Shown in pieces: positions 1-7,658 of a stretch of 12,686 nucleotides of DNA (its first letter is position 1; every line of letters begins with the position of its first letter). The position numbers and the translations under genes were made by a program. Under the pieces are notes generated by a model that was given only the letters and a program-made list of their open reading frames with translations, made no database searches and was not told where the DNA came from. Source of the stretch: Candidatus Neomicrothrix sp. UBA4742 (GTDB lineage Bacteria > Actinomycetota > Acidimicrobiia > Acidimicrobiales > Acidimicrobilacustridaceae). The stretch covers positions 3,331 through 16,016 of the forward strand of contig DHIQ01000053.1 of the NCBI GenBank assembly GCA_002403895.1, written 5' to 3'.

Positions 1-1656
1 GATGCCGCCGATGTCGCGCAGGCGAAGCTGCTTGGCGATCTCCACCGCAGCCTCGAGGTTGTTCTTGAACACGGTCTCCTCGAGGCTGGAGGTCCCGACG
101 TTCTTCCCGGTGTTCACATCGATAACGGTCAGGGCCTCGGTGTGTTCGATGATGAGCGAGCCACCCGACGGCAACCACACCTTGCGGTCCAGCGCCTTGT
201 GGAGCTGCTCGTGCACGTGATGCCGCTCGAAGAGCGGCAACGGCTCGGTCTCCGGATCGAAGAACTGCACTCGATCGGCCAGCGTCGGCGAGATGCTGGC
301 CACGTAGCCCTGCACCTCGTCGAACAGGGGACGGTCGTCGATGATCACTCCCCGGTAGTCGTCGTTGAACTCCTCCCGAATGACCCGTACCGCCATGTCG
401 GGCTCCCGGTACAACAGGGCCGGGCCCTGGGTTTGGCCGGCGAGGGCCTCGATCTGCTCCCACTGATGCTGGAGCCGGGCCACGTCCCGCTCGATCTCCT
501 CGGCGCTGACCCCTTCGGCGGCGGTACGCACGATGATCCCGTGCCCCTTGGGCCGGACCCGATCGAGGATGGTCCGTAGCCGTTTGCGCTCGTCGTCGGC
601 CAGCCGCTTGGAGATGCCGTAGGTGGTGCTGTTGGGGATGAGCACCACGAAGCGACCGGGGATCGACACCTCCTGGGTCAGGCGGGCACCCTTGTGGGCG
701 ATGGGGTTCTTGGTGACCTGGCAGATGATCATCTGTTTCGGCTTGAGCATCTGCTCGATCCGCAGATTGGGGCCCTTTTCCTCGATGTCCTCGGCCTCGT
801 ACTGGACATCACCGCGGTAGAGCACGGCGTTCTTGGGCGTGGAGATGTCCACGAAGGCTGCTTCCATGCCCGGCAGGACGTTCTGCACCTTGCCCAGGTA
901 GATGTTGCCGTGGATCTGGGACACGTCGTCGGCTGGACGCGAGACGTAGTGCTCGATGAGGCTGCGCCCTTCGAGAACGGCGATCTGGGTGGCCGTGGGT
1001 CGCACCGAGACCGTCATGAGGTACCGACCCACCGGCCGGCCCTTGCGCTCCCGGCCCTTCTTGCGGCCGGCCGCCTCCTCGGCGTCGACGGGTCCGCCCC
1101 CGAGGATGGCCTCGACCGGCTTGGGTGCGGCGGCTTTGGTACCAGCGCCGCCTCGTGCTCCCCCGCTCCGGGTCGCCCCCCCACCACCCCGGCCCCGACC
1201 ACCACGACGGCGCTTGCCGGAGGTCTTGGTCGCGTCGGAGACCGCCTCGGCCGGTTCGGTCGCACCGGCGTCGGGCGCGGGCCGCGAGTCGCCGATTCGG
1301 GGCCGCCGAACCAGCGCCTTCTCCGCCGCCTCAGCCGACTTCGGCTTGCCCTCGAACGAACGCTCAGGAAGCTCCTCGGGATTGCGGTCGCGCCGCTTGG
1401 CGGCGGCCGTGGTTTTCGTCGGGGTGCCCGATCCGTCCTCAGGGCCGGGGCTCGCGTTGCGGCCGCCGCGCGAGCCACGGCGCCGTCGGTTGCCACCGCC
1501 ACCCCCGTCCGTCGACGGGGACGACTCAGCCGGGCCCGACGAGGTCGACGACTCGGCCGACCGCGGGCTGGGTGGCGACGACGCAGCCGCCGATTCGCTT
1601 GATGCTGAGAGGCCGGTGGGGGCGGCCTCGGGGCCGTTGACGACCGGTTTGGTCAT
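1..1656 (-). CDS. rne: Ribonuclease E/G family protein, 3' end cut off by the window edge
   Basis: This is an endoribonuclease that would cut single-stranded A/U-rich RNA in mRNA decay and rRNA/tRNA processing. 552 residues are visible. Residues 1-210 form a low-complexity extension: Ser/Ala/Pro-rich at first, then basic clusters near 57-65, 148-160 and 198-207. An S1-like RNA-binding domain follows at about 248-345 (from IHGNIYLGKV). The VRT at 376-378 matches the 5'-sensor segment of the RNase E core. VIDVNTGKN at 511-519 holds Asp513, equivalent to the first Mg-binding Asp of E. coli RNase E (D303). The reading ends in RLRDIGGI, just before the expected second metal Asp and the CPxC zinc link. 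The ATG start is supported by an AGAAGGGA ribosome site 8 bases upstream. The gene begins 15 bases after the DUF2344 stop, so it is probably co-transcribed. Beyond position 1, rplU, rpmA and obg would be expected in this phylum. The family call is secure; E versus G naming is conventional. Confidence 0.96.
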   Translation of the reverse strand, partial: MTKPVVNGPEAAPTGLSASSESAAASSPPSPRSAESSTSSGPAESSPSTDGGGGGNRRRRGSRGGRNASPGPEDGSGTPTKTTAAAKRRDRNPEELPERSFEGKPKSAEAAEKALVRRPRIGDSRPAPDAGATEPAEAVSDATKTSGKRRRGGRGRGGGGATRSGGARGGAGTKAAAPKPVEAILGGGPVDAEEAAGRKKGRERKGRPVGRYLMTVSVRPTATQIAVLEGRSLIEHYVSRPADDVSQIHGNIYLGKVQNVLPGMEAAFVDISTPKNAVLYRGDVQYEAEDIEEKGPNLRIEQMLKPKQMIICQVTKNPIAHKGARLTQEVSIPGRFVVLIPNSTTYGISKRLADDERKRLRTILDRVRPKGHGIIVRTAAEGVSAEEIERDVARLQHQWEQIEALAGQTQGPALLYREPDMAVRVIREEFNDDYRGVIIDDRPLFDEVQGYVASISPTLADRVQFFDPETEPLPLFERHHVHEQLHKALDRKVWLPSGGSLIIEHTEALTVIDVNTGKNVGTSSLEETVFKNNLEAAVEIAKQLRLRDIGGI

Positions 1657-1664
1657 GGCGAGGT

Positions 1665-1672
1665 TCCCTTCT
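1665..1672 (-). promoter_or_regulatory. Ribosome binding site of the RNase E/G gene
   Basis: AGAAGGGA lies 8 bases before the ATG at 1656 and overlaps the stop codon of the upstream DUF2344 gene. It is the clearest Shine-Dalgarno in the window. It fixes the start of the long N-terminal extension rather than a shorter start near the S1 domain, such as Met214. Confidence 0.7.
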
Positions 1673-2427
1673 CATGACGCACGCGCCGGGGCGTACGCCG
1701 TCGACGTCGCGCCGACCGAAAGAGGTTCGGTCCGGGTGCCGTCGAGCGTGATCCATTGGTGGGTTCTGCGAACTCGCCCTTCCGTAGCCGGTGGCTCTAG
1801 CGCGGCCAGCAACTCGGCAGGGCGGAGCCCCCGTGGCTGGGTACCGAGCTCGGCGTCGAGCAGGCTCCCCGCGGGGGCGATGGTGCGGTCCCCGGACGGC
1901 GACAGGACGCCCGGGATGGGGCCGGTGACGGCCAGATGGAAAATGTAGGGGCGGATGTCGTCGGTGACGTCGTGGCCCTTGCGCTGCCGGGTCACCATGA
2001 CCTCGGAGCGCTCCAGCAGCCGGGTCACGGCCTCGGTGGCGGCATCAAGGTCGAGGCCCAGGGCTCCGATGGTCCAGGAGCAACTGGTGACCGCCTGCTG
2101 GAGCGAGATGTCCAGGGTGGTGATGGGGGCGGCGGCCTCGACGGTCAATCCCTCAGGCAGCAGCGGGGTCAACAACGCGGGGAGGGCAGCCAGATCGAGC
2201 TCCTGCGCCTCGGGCTCACGGAAGTCGACGTCGAGGTACTCCCCCAGCGACTCGTGTGCGGTCGACAGGGCCAGACCGAAATGCACCTTGGGTCGGGGCG
2301 AGAACCCCTCGGTGCGGGCCACAGGCAACTCGGCGCGGCGCAGCGCCCGTTCCCAGAGGCGGGCTACGTCGCGATGGCTGGTGAAGCGCACCTTGCCCAG
2401 CTTGGCGAACCGGAAGCGCACCCGCAT
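1672..2427 (-). CDS. DUF2344 / TIGR03936-type radical SAM-associated protein
   Basis: This is a 251-residue protein of unknown reaction. The N-terminus shows the family signature: RFRFAKLGKVRFTSHRD (4-20), then an RALRRAELP segment (28-35), GFSPRPKVHFGLALS (41-55) and ESLGEYLDV (59-67). In many bacteria (for example clostridia) this domain is fused to the C-terminus of a TIGR03960 radical SAM protein. Here it is a separate gene whose ATG shares one base with the TGA of the radical SAM gene (TGATG), so the two are probably translated together. A GGGGG run sits 4-5 bases upstream as a possible weak ribosome site. The reading frame stays open further upstream inside the radical SAM gene, but the family signature begins at this ATG. 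The neighbours suggest a role near RNA or ribosome metabolism; that is inference only. Family assignment is confident and function unknown. Confidence 0.92.
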   Translation of the reverse strand: MRVRFRFAKLGKVRFTSHRDVARLWERALRRAELPVARTEGFSPRPKVHFGLALSTAHESLGEYLDVDFREPEAQELDLAALPALLTPLLPEGLTVEAAAPITTLDISLQQAVTSCSWTIGALGLDLDAATEAVTRLLERSEVMVTRQRKGHDVTDDIRPYIFHLAVTGPIPGVLSPSGDRTIAPAGSLLDAELGTQPRGLRPAELLAALEPPATEGRVRRTHQWITLDGTRTEPLSVGATSTAYAPARAS

Positions 2428-4415
2428 CAGGCCCCCACTTCGAGCGGCGCATCGGCGGCCAGCGTAGATGGCTTCGATGGCTTGGTCAGCAAGGTGACGG
2501 GGACGAGCGACCCCCGGCTGAGGTCCTGGCCGGTCCCCTGGCTGCCGCCGGCCGGGGGGCGGGCCGAGGCAACGATGTGTTCGATGCCGTACCCGGTGCA
2601 GGCCCCGCAGTCGTAGCACGGAGTCCACCGGCAGTCCTCGAGGCCGACTTCGTTCAGCGCGTCGCGCCAGTCCTGCCACAGGAAGTCCTTGTGGAGACCG
2701 GCGGAGATGTGCTCCCAGGGCAAGGTCTCGTCTTCGTGGCGGTGACGGTAGACGTACCAGTCGATCGACAGGCCGTGGCGATCCATGGCGTCGACCCACA
2801 ACTGGTGGTCGAACTTCTCGGACCATTCCTGGAAGGTGCCGCCGGCACGCCAGACGTCCTCGATCACCGGACCCAGCCGCCGGTCGCCACGACTGACGAT
2901 GCCCTCAACCATGGTGGCCTTGGGGTCGTGCCACTTGAGCTGGACGCCACGGCTGCGCCGGGCGTCGTCGCGCAGCAGGCCGACCTTGCGTTGCAACTCG
3001 GCCACCGTGTTCTGACCGAACCACTGGAACGGGGTGAACGGCTTGGGCACGAACCCTCCCACGGACACCGTCACCGATGCGCTCTTGGTATGTGAGCGCC
3101 CGATCTCGGCGCAGTTGCGGGCCAGCTCGGTGATGCCCAGCGTGTCCTCGTCCGTCTCGGTGGGGAGGCCGGTCAGGAAGTAGAGCTTCATGCGGCGCCA
3201 GCCCTGCGAGTAGGCCGACTCGACGGCGCCGTAGAGGTCCTCCTCCCGGATCAACTTGTTGATGACCTGGCGCATGCGCCAGGTGCCGGCCTCGGGGGCG
3301 AACGTGAGCCCGGTGCGACGCCCACGTTGGAGCTCGGAGGCAATGCCCACGGTGAAGGCGTCGACCCGCAGACTGGGCAGTGACACCGACACCTGGTTGG
3401 TGCGCGTCGGATCGCTGACGGTATCGGCCACGACCTTTTCGATCCCGCTGAAATCGGCGGTCGAGAGCGACGTGAGGGCCACCTCGTCGTAGCCGGTACG
3501 TCGGATGCCCTCGTCGATCATGGTGCGCACCTGGTCGGCAGGCCGCTCGCGCACGGGTCGGGTGATCATGCCCGCCTGGCAGAACCGGCAGCCGCGGGTA
3601 CACCCCCGGAAGACCTCGACATTGAGGCGGTCGTGAACGACCTCGGTCAGGGGCACGAGCTGGCGCTTGGGATAGGGCCAGTCCGCCAGGTCGGCCACGG
3701 TGCGCTTCTCGACCCGCTCGGGGACATCTGGGTAGCGCGGCGTCACCGCCACCAGGTGCTCGCCCTCATAGGTCACGTCGTACATGGACGGCACATAGAC
3801 CCCGGGCACGCTGGCCAGCGCCCGCAGCACGTGCTGGCGCGACCCCTCCGTCCGACCCGAGCACTTCCACTCGCTCACGATCTCGGAGATCTCGCCCACT
3901 ACCTCCTCGCCGTCACCCAGCACGACGACATCGAGGAAGTCGGCCAGCGGCTCGGGGTTGTAGGTGCAGTGTCCGCCGGCGACGACCAGCGGGTGCTGGG
4001 GACCGCGATCGGCAGCCCGGACGGGCACGCCGGCGAGATCCACACAATTGAGCAGGTTGGTGTAGACGAGTTCGGCCGACACGTTGAAGGCGAGCAGGTC
4101 GAAGGCCTCGGCCGGACGGTGCGTATCGACCGAGAACAACGGGAGCCCGTGAGCGCGCAACGACGCCTCAAGATCGACCCAGGGGGCATACGTCCGTTCG
4201 GCTACCGCATCGGAGCGCTCGTTGAGGATCTCGTAGAGGATCTGCAGGCCCTGGTTGGGCAGGCCGATCTCGTAGGTATCCGGATAGATGAGCAGCCAGG
4301 CAGCCCGATCGGGGCGGTGATCGGGCTGTTGACTGCCGTCTTCGCAGCCGATGTAGCGGGCGGGCTTTTGGACGTTGGCCAACAAGGGTTCCAGCTGTGG
4401 CCAGATCGAGTTCAT
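2427..4415 (-). CDS. TIGR03960-type B12-binding-domain radical SAM protein
   Basis: This is a 662-residue radical SAM enzyme of unknown substrate. Residues about 35-190 resemble a B12-binding-type Rossmann domain (LLIYPDTYEIGLPNQG, 41-56; LVVAGGHCTYNPEP, 143-156; VVVLGDGEE, 163-171). The radical SAM core follows, with the CxxxCxxC motif in GCTRGCRFCQ at Cys272, Cys276 and Cys279, which would bind the 4Fe-4S cluster that cleaves S-adenosylmethionine. Near the C-terminus four cysteines (595, 600, 603, 606) could bind a second cluster or zinc. The last 50 residues look like a disordered linker. The family is named for fusion to DUF2344; here the partner is the next gene, with a one-base overlap. 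An in-frame TTG exists 9 bases upstream, but I prefer ATG 4415 because MNSIWP resembles the usual start and a candidate leaderless promoter is spaced for it. The gap to rodA is 55 bases. No methyltransferase or methylthiotransferase accessory domain such as TRAM is visible. Confidence 0.93.
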   Translation of the reverse strand: MNSIWPQLEPLLANVQKPARYIGCEDGSQQPDHRPDRAAWLLIYPDTYEIGLPNQGLQILYEILNERSDAVAERTYAPWVDLEASLRAHGLPLFSVDTHRPAEAFDLLAFNVSAELVYTNLLNCVDLAGVPVRAADRGPQHPLVVAGGHCTYNPEPLADFLDVVVLGDGEEVVGEISEIVSEWKCSGRTEGSRQHVLRALASVPGVYVPSMYDVTYEGEHLVAVTPRYPDVPERVEKRTVADLADWPYPKRQLVPLTEVVHDRLNVEVFRGCTRGCRFCQAGMITRPVRERPADQVRTMIDEGIRRTGYDEVALTSLSTADFSGIEKVVADTVSDPTRTNQVSVSLPSLRVDAFTVGIASELQRGRRTGLTFAPEAGTWRMRQVINKLIREEDLYGAVESAYSQGWRRMKLYFLTGLPTETDEDTLGITELARNCAEIGRSHTKSASVTVSVGGFVPKPFTPFQWFGQNTVAELQRKVGLLRDDARRSRGVQLKWHDPKATMVEGIVSRGDRRLGPVIEDVWRAGGTFQEWSEKFDHQLWVDAMDRHGLSIDWYVYRHRHEDETLPWEHISAGLHKDFLWQDWRDALNEVGLEDCRWTPCYDCGACTGYGIEHIVASARPPAGGSQGTGQDLSRGSLVPVTLLTKPSKPSTLAADAPLEVGA

Positions 4416-4423
4416 TTGCCGCA

Positions 4424-4429
4424 ATGCTA
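4424..4429 (-). promoter_or_regulatory. Candidate -10 element for leaderless transcription of the radical SAM gene
   Basis: TAGCAT on the minus strand fits the actinobacterial TANNNT -10 pattern and ends exactly 8 bases before ATG 4415. That would put the transcript start at or next to the A of the ATG. No good Shine-Dalgarno precedes that ATG, which fits leaderless expression. No convincing -35 hexamer is present at 17-18 bases. The 55-base rodA to radical SAM gap is the largest inside this minus-strand run, so a promoter here is plausible. The element is short and could occur by chance. Confidence 0.4.
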
Positions 4430-4470
4430 CCGGATGGACCGTCGGCTCCCGAAGCTCTGTTCTGGCGGGG

Positions 4471-5616
4471 TCAGCGGAACCGGTGCATGTGGACGTTCAA
4501 CACCAGCCCGATGCCCACGAACGAGGCCACCGTGGACGAGCCGCCATACGACATGAACGGCAGCGGGATGCCGGTCACGGGCATGATGCCCATGGTCATC
4601 CCCACGCTCTCGAAGATCTGGAACACGAACATGGCCAGCACTCCCACACAAACGAGCGTGCCCAGCAGGTCGCGGGCGAGCTTGGCGGTGCGCCATATCC
4701 GCCAGACGATCACCACGAAGAGTCCCAACAGCGTGGCGCCGCCGACAAACCCGAGCTGCTCGCCCAGGGCGGTGAAGATGAAGTCGGTCTGCTGTTCGGG
4801 CACGTAGCGCAACCGTGTCTGAGGCCCCTGGAACAGCCCTGATCCGGTCACACCCCCGTTGGCGATGGCGGCTTGGCTCTGCTTGACGTTGTAGGCAGGA
4901 CCCTCGAGCTTGGCGCTGGAGTCGAGGAAGACCGTGAGGCGATCCTTCTGGTATTGGCCCAGTACGTTCGAGGTGAGGATGCCGGTGATCCCCATGAGCC
5001 CGACCAGGGCCAGCACGGCCAGGTACCGACCCCGGACACCGCCGATGAGGAACATGACGACGGTGATGGCGATGAAGACCAACGCCGTGCCGAGATCAGG
5101 CTGCAACATGATCAGGATCATCGGGATCCCAGCGATGGCCAAAGCCATACCGAGACGCCGGAGGTCGATGTCGCCCTTCCACGCGCCCAACAGCGAGGCC
5201 AGGGCCAGGATCAGAACGATCTTGGACATCTCCGACGGTTGGATCTGAAACCCGCCCACCGCGAACCACGACTGGGCGCCTTTCGACGTCGATCCCAGGG
5301 CCGAGACCACGAGCGCCAGGAAGAGCATCGTGGCCACATAGATGGGCACGATCCAGTCCCGGTACTTCCGGTAGTCGATCGATGCAGTGACGACCATGGC
5401 GACGACCCCGACCAGCATGAACAACCCCTGCTTGAACAAGAAGCTGGTCACCGGGGGGTCGGTCGGACCCCGAGTGGCGCTGAACACCATGATGAGCCCC
5501 AGCAGCGAAACGGCAAGGGTGCACACCAGCAGCACCGGATCCGTGTGCCGCCACGGGGCCGACAGGTCGCGGCGGCTGCGATCGGGCCCCGAGCGGGCGC
5601 TGGTGGACAGCGCCAT
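4471..5616 (-). CDS. rodA: RodA, SEDS-family peptidoglycan glycosyltransferase
   Basis: This is an integral membrane enzyme that polymerises lipid II into glycan strands for lateral-wall growth, paired with PBP2. It has 381 residues with about ten hydrophobic spans after a short polar N-terminus (1-25). SEDS hallmarks are present: GAQSWF (113-118), QIQPSE (124-129), QPDLGTA (172-178), the extracellular-loop stretch QTRLRYVPEQQTDFIF (266-281) and PVTGIPLPFMSYGGSS (346-361). Asp278 appears to match the loop-4 Asp essential in characterised RodA/FtsW proteins. The ATG at 5616 shares one base with the mrdA stop (TGATG), implying coupled translation of the two partners. The frame stays open to about 5682 inside mrdA, but that extension is non-hydrophobic and breaks the coupling. 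FtsW is the alternative SEDS member; adjacency to mreBCD and a PBP2 makes RodA much more likely. Confidence 0.96.
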   Translation of the reverse strand: MALSTSARSGPDRSRRDLSAPWRHTDPVLLVCTLAVSLLGLIMVFSATRGPTDPPVTSFLFKQGLFMLVGVVAMVVTASIDYRKYRDWIVPIYVATMLFLALVVSALGSTSKGAQSWFAVGGFQIQPSEMSKIVLILALASLLGAWKGDIDLRRLGMALAIAGIPMILIMLQPDLGTALVFIAITVVMFLIGGVRGRYLAVLALVGLMGITGILTSNVLGQYQKDRLTVFLDSSAKLEGPAYNVKQSQAAIANGGVTGSGLFQGPQTRLRYVPEQQTDFIFTALGEQLGFVGGATLLGLFVVIVWRIWRTAKLARDLLGTLVCVGVLAMFVFQIFESVGMTMGIMPVTGIPLPFMSYGGSSTVASFVGIGLVLNVHMHRFR

Positions 5617-7628
5617 CAGCCCGACGTCCCGCTCTGGGCGGGGGCCACCGCCGTGAGGGCCTGGTTGCTCAGCGTTTCCCACAAGTGACGGACGACGGGG
5701 GCGGCGGCCCGGGCACCGAACCCGGACTCCTCCAGCACCGCGGCCACGACGTAGCGCGGGCTACCCGCCGGTCCGTAGGACACGAACAGCGAGGTATCGG
5801 CCTTGCCGTTCACCTGGGCGGTCCCCGTTTTGCCGGCGAGGGTAAAGGCTGAGGTGTCGAAGCCCTGGAAGGCGCTGTGGGCGGTGCCCTTGGGATTGTC
5901 GATCGCCCCCTGGAACCCGGCATTGAGTGGGTCGTAGATGTTGGGCGGCAAATCCACGTGGCCGATGGCATGGGCCTCGGTGGTCATCACCACCGAGTTG
6001 GGATCGTTGGGGTCGGCCTTGGCCTTGACCACCCGCAGCACGACCTGGGGTTGATACAGCGTCCCGTGGTTGGCAAAGGTGGCATAGGCGTTGGTGAGTT
6101 GCAGCGGCGTGACCAGAACTTGCGCCTGCCCGATCGCCAGGTTGACATTCGACCCGGCGTACCACCCGCCATCGGGGAAGGCCGTGGGGTTGTCGTCATG
6201 GCGCTTCTTGGCCAGCTCAGCGTCGAGCACCAGCCCCTTGCTCTCGCCCACCAGGGGGATACCGGAGGACTGCCCCAGGCCGAATGCCTTGGCGGTGTCC
6301 TGGATGCCGGTGGCGCCGAACTGGGCAGATTCGTGGAAGAACCGATCGCCCAGCCAGTAGAAGTAGACGTCGCTCGACACCGTGACCGCGGTGGGCAGCG
6401 CGATGGTGCCGTTGGACTCCCCGCCGGAGTTCGTGCGAGTTTCGCAGCCCGCGGCCCCGGGCTTGCAGCCGATGATGGTGTACGAGCCGGTGTCGGTGTA
6501 CGACGTGTTTGCCGTGATCATCCCCCGCTGGAGCGCGGCCGTGGCCGTGATCAGCTTGAACGTCGACCCAGGGGCGTACTGGCCCTGGATGGCCCGGTTG
6601 ATGAGGGGGTTGTTCTGGTCACCACCCTTGGTCAGCTGGTCGAAGCGGTCCTGCGAGATGCCGTTGACGAACTCGGCCGGGTCATAGGTCGGGTAACTGG
6701 CCATGGCGATGACGTTGCCGTTGGTCGGGTCGAGAGCGACCACCGAACCGGCGGGCGCCTTGGTGGGGGTGCCGTCGTCCTGGTGCTTGCCCTGCAGCGC
6801 GGCGAGCTGCTGAGCAAGGGCATCCTCGGCCGAGCGCTGGGCATCGATGTCGATCGTGAGCTGCACATCGTCACCGGACTGAGGGGCCTGTTCGCTCACG
6901 GTGCGCACGGGGCGCCCCTTGGCGTCCACCTCGATGGTTCGGATGCCGGGCGTGCCCCGGAGGTAGGTCTCATAGGCGCGCTCGACGCCGGTCTTGCCGA
7001 TCTCGCTGTCGGGTTGGTAGGGCTTGTCAATCGGCTTCGTCGGCGTCACCCCGCCTTGCATGGCCGTCAGCTCGTCGCCCGAGATGCGCCCGACGTACCC
7101 CACGATGTGCGCCGCGGTGGAGGCCGGCTGGAGCGGATAGCTGCGCACCGACTGGCGCACCACCGCCACCGACGGGTACTCGTCGGCCCGCTCGGCGAAG
7201 TACTGGAACAGCGTCTCGGGCACGTCGATGGCGATGGGGATCGGCTGTAGCCCGTTGTACTGCGGGTCGCTCAGCTTGGCTCGGAGACCGACCACTTTGG
7301 TCGGGTTGCCGGACCGGGTGAGCTGCTCCGCCACCCGCAACAGCAGGTTGTCCTGATCAGCCATGACCAGGGCGTTGAAATCCTTGGGGTTGATGGTGAC
7401 CACCAGCGAGCTGCGGTTGTCGACGATGACCCGTCCCTTGACGTCGAGGATGCGACCGCGGGGGGCTTCCTCGGCCACCGTGCGCACGCGGTTGGCGGCG
7501 GCCTCCACCTGGAACTGGTCGGCCACCATGACCTGGAGGTACCAGAGCCGGGCGAACAGGGCACCGAAGAGGGAAAGCACGACGACGGCCAGGATGCTGA
7601 GCCGGAGCCGGGGGGAATCAGTGTCCAT
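5616..7628 (-). CDS. mrdA: Penicillin-binding protein 2 (class B transpeptidase of the elongasome)
   Basis: This membrane-anchored D,D-transpeptidase cross-links the glycan made by RodA. It has 670 residues: a single N-terminal membrane anchor (about 10-34), then the pedestal/dimerisation domain beginning at APRGRILD (55-62), then the transpeptidase domain. Catalytic motifs are intact: STFK (355-358, nucleophile Ser355), SSD (418-420, the SxN-equivalent usual in PBP2) and KTGTAQ (600-605). Two cysteines at 388 and 395, between motifs 1 and 2, could form a small disulfide-closed loop in the periplasm-side domain. The C-terminal tail (about 658-670) is Ala/Ser/Gly-rich. The start lies 30 bases after mreD with no clear ribosome site, so it may rely on coupling or on an unrecognised signal. 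Its stop overlaps the rodA start by one base. PBP2 is favoured over the division protein FtsI by context and by the absence of a PASTA domain. Confidence 0.96.
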   Translation of the reverse strand: MDTDSPRLRLSILAVVVLSLFGALFARLWYLQVMVADQFQVEAAANRVRTVAEEAPRGRILDVKGRVIVDNRSSLVVTINPKDFNALVMADQDNLLLRVAEQLTRSGNPTKVVGLRAKLSDPQYNGLQPIPIAIDVPETLFQYFAERADEYPSVAVVRQSVRSYPLQPASTAAHIVGYVGRISGDELTAMQGGVTPTKPIDKPYQPDSEIGKTGVERAYETYLRGTPGIRTIEVDAKGRPVRTVSEQAPQSGDDVQLTIDIDAQRSAEDALAQQLAALQGKHQDDGTPTKAPAGSVVALDPTNGNVIAMASYPTYDPAEFVNGISQDRFDQLTKGGDQNNPLINRAIQGQYAPGSTFKLITATAALQRGMITANTSYTDTGSYTIIGCKPGAAGCETRTNSGGESNGTIALPTAVTVSSDVYFYWLGDRFFHESAQFGATGIQDTAKAFGLGQSSGIPLVGESKGLVLDAELAKKRHDDNPTAFPDGGWYAGSNVNLAIGQAQVLVTPLQLTNAYATFANHGTLYQPQVVLRVVKAKADPNDPNSVVMTTEAHAIGHVDLPPNIYDPLNAGFQGAIDNPKGTAHSAFQGFDTSAFTLAGKTGTAQVNGKADTSLFVSYGPAGSPRYVVAAVLEESGFGARAAAPVVRHLWETLSNQALTAVAPAQSGTSG

Positions 7629-7658
7629 CAGGGAAGCCAGTTCAGCACGGGAGAGGCC

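Noticed and set aside
694..1948. Overlapping plus-strand frames (302 and 330 codons) opposite RNase E
   Set aside because: They are shadows of the repetitive Arg/Gly/Ser/Pro-coding N-terminal region of RNase E, with no start signal or homology visible.
2428..2826. 133-codon upstream extension of the DUF2344 gene
   Set aside because: It lies inside the radical SAM gene in another frame and is Arg/Pro-rich without structure. The family signature starts at ATG 2427, which is coupled to the upstream stop.
5617..5682. 22-codon upstream extension of rodA
   Set aside because: It overlaps the mrdA 3' end and adds a polar, Gly/Pro-rich stretch. The TGATG junction at 5616 gives a better start.
5877..7250. 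Plus-strand open frame of 457 codons antisense to mrdA
   Set aside because: It lies wholly opposite a gene with intact catalytic motifs, and its protein is His/Gly/Arg/Val-rich with no recognisable domain. Long antisense frames are expected in GC-rich coding DNA.
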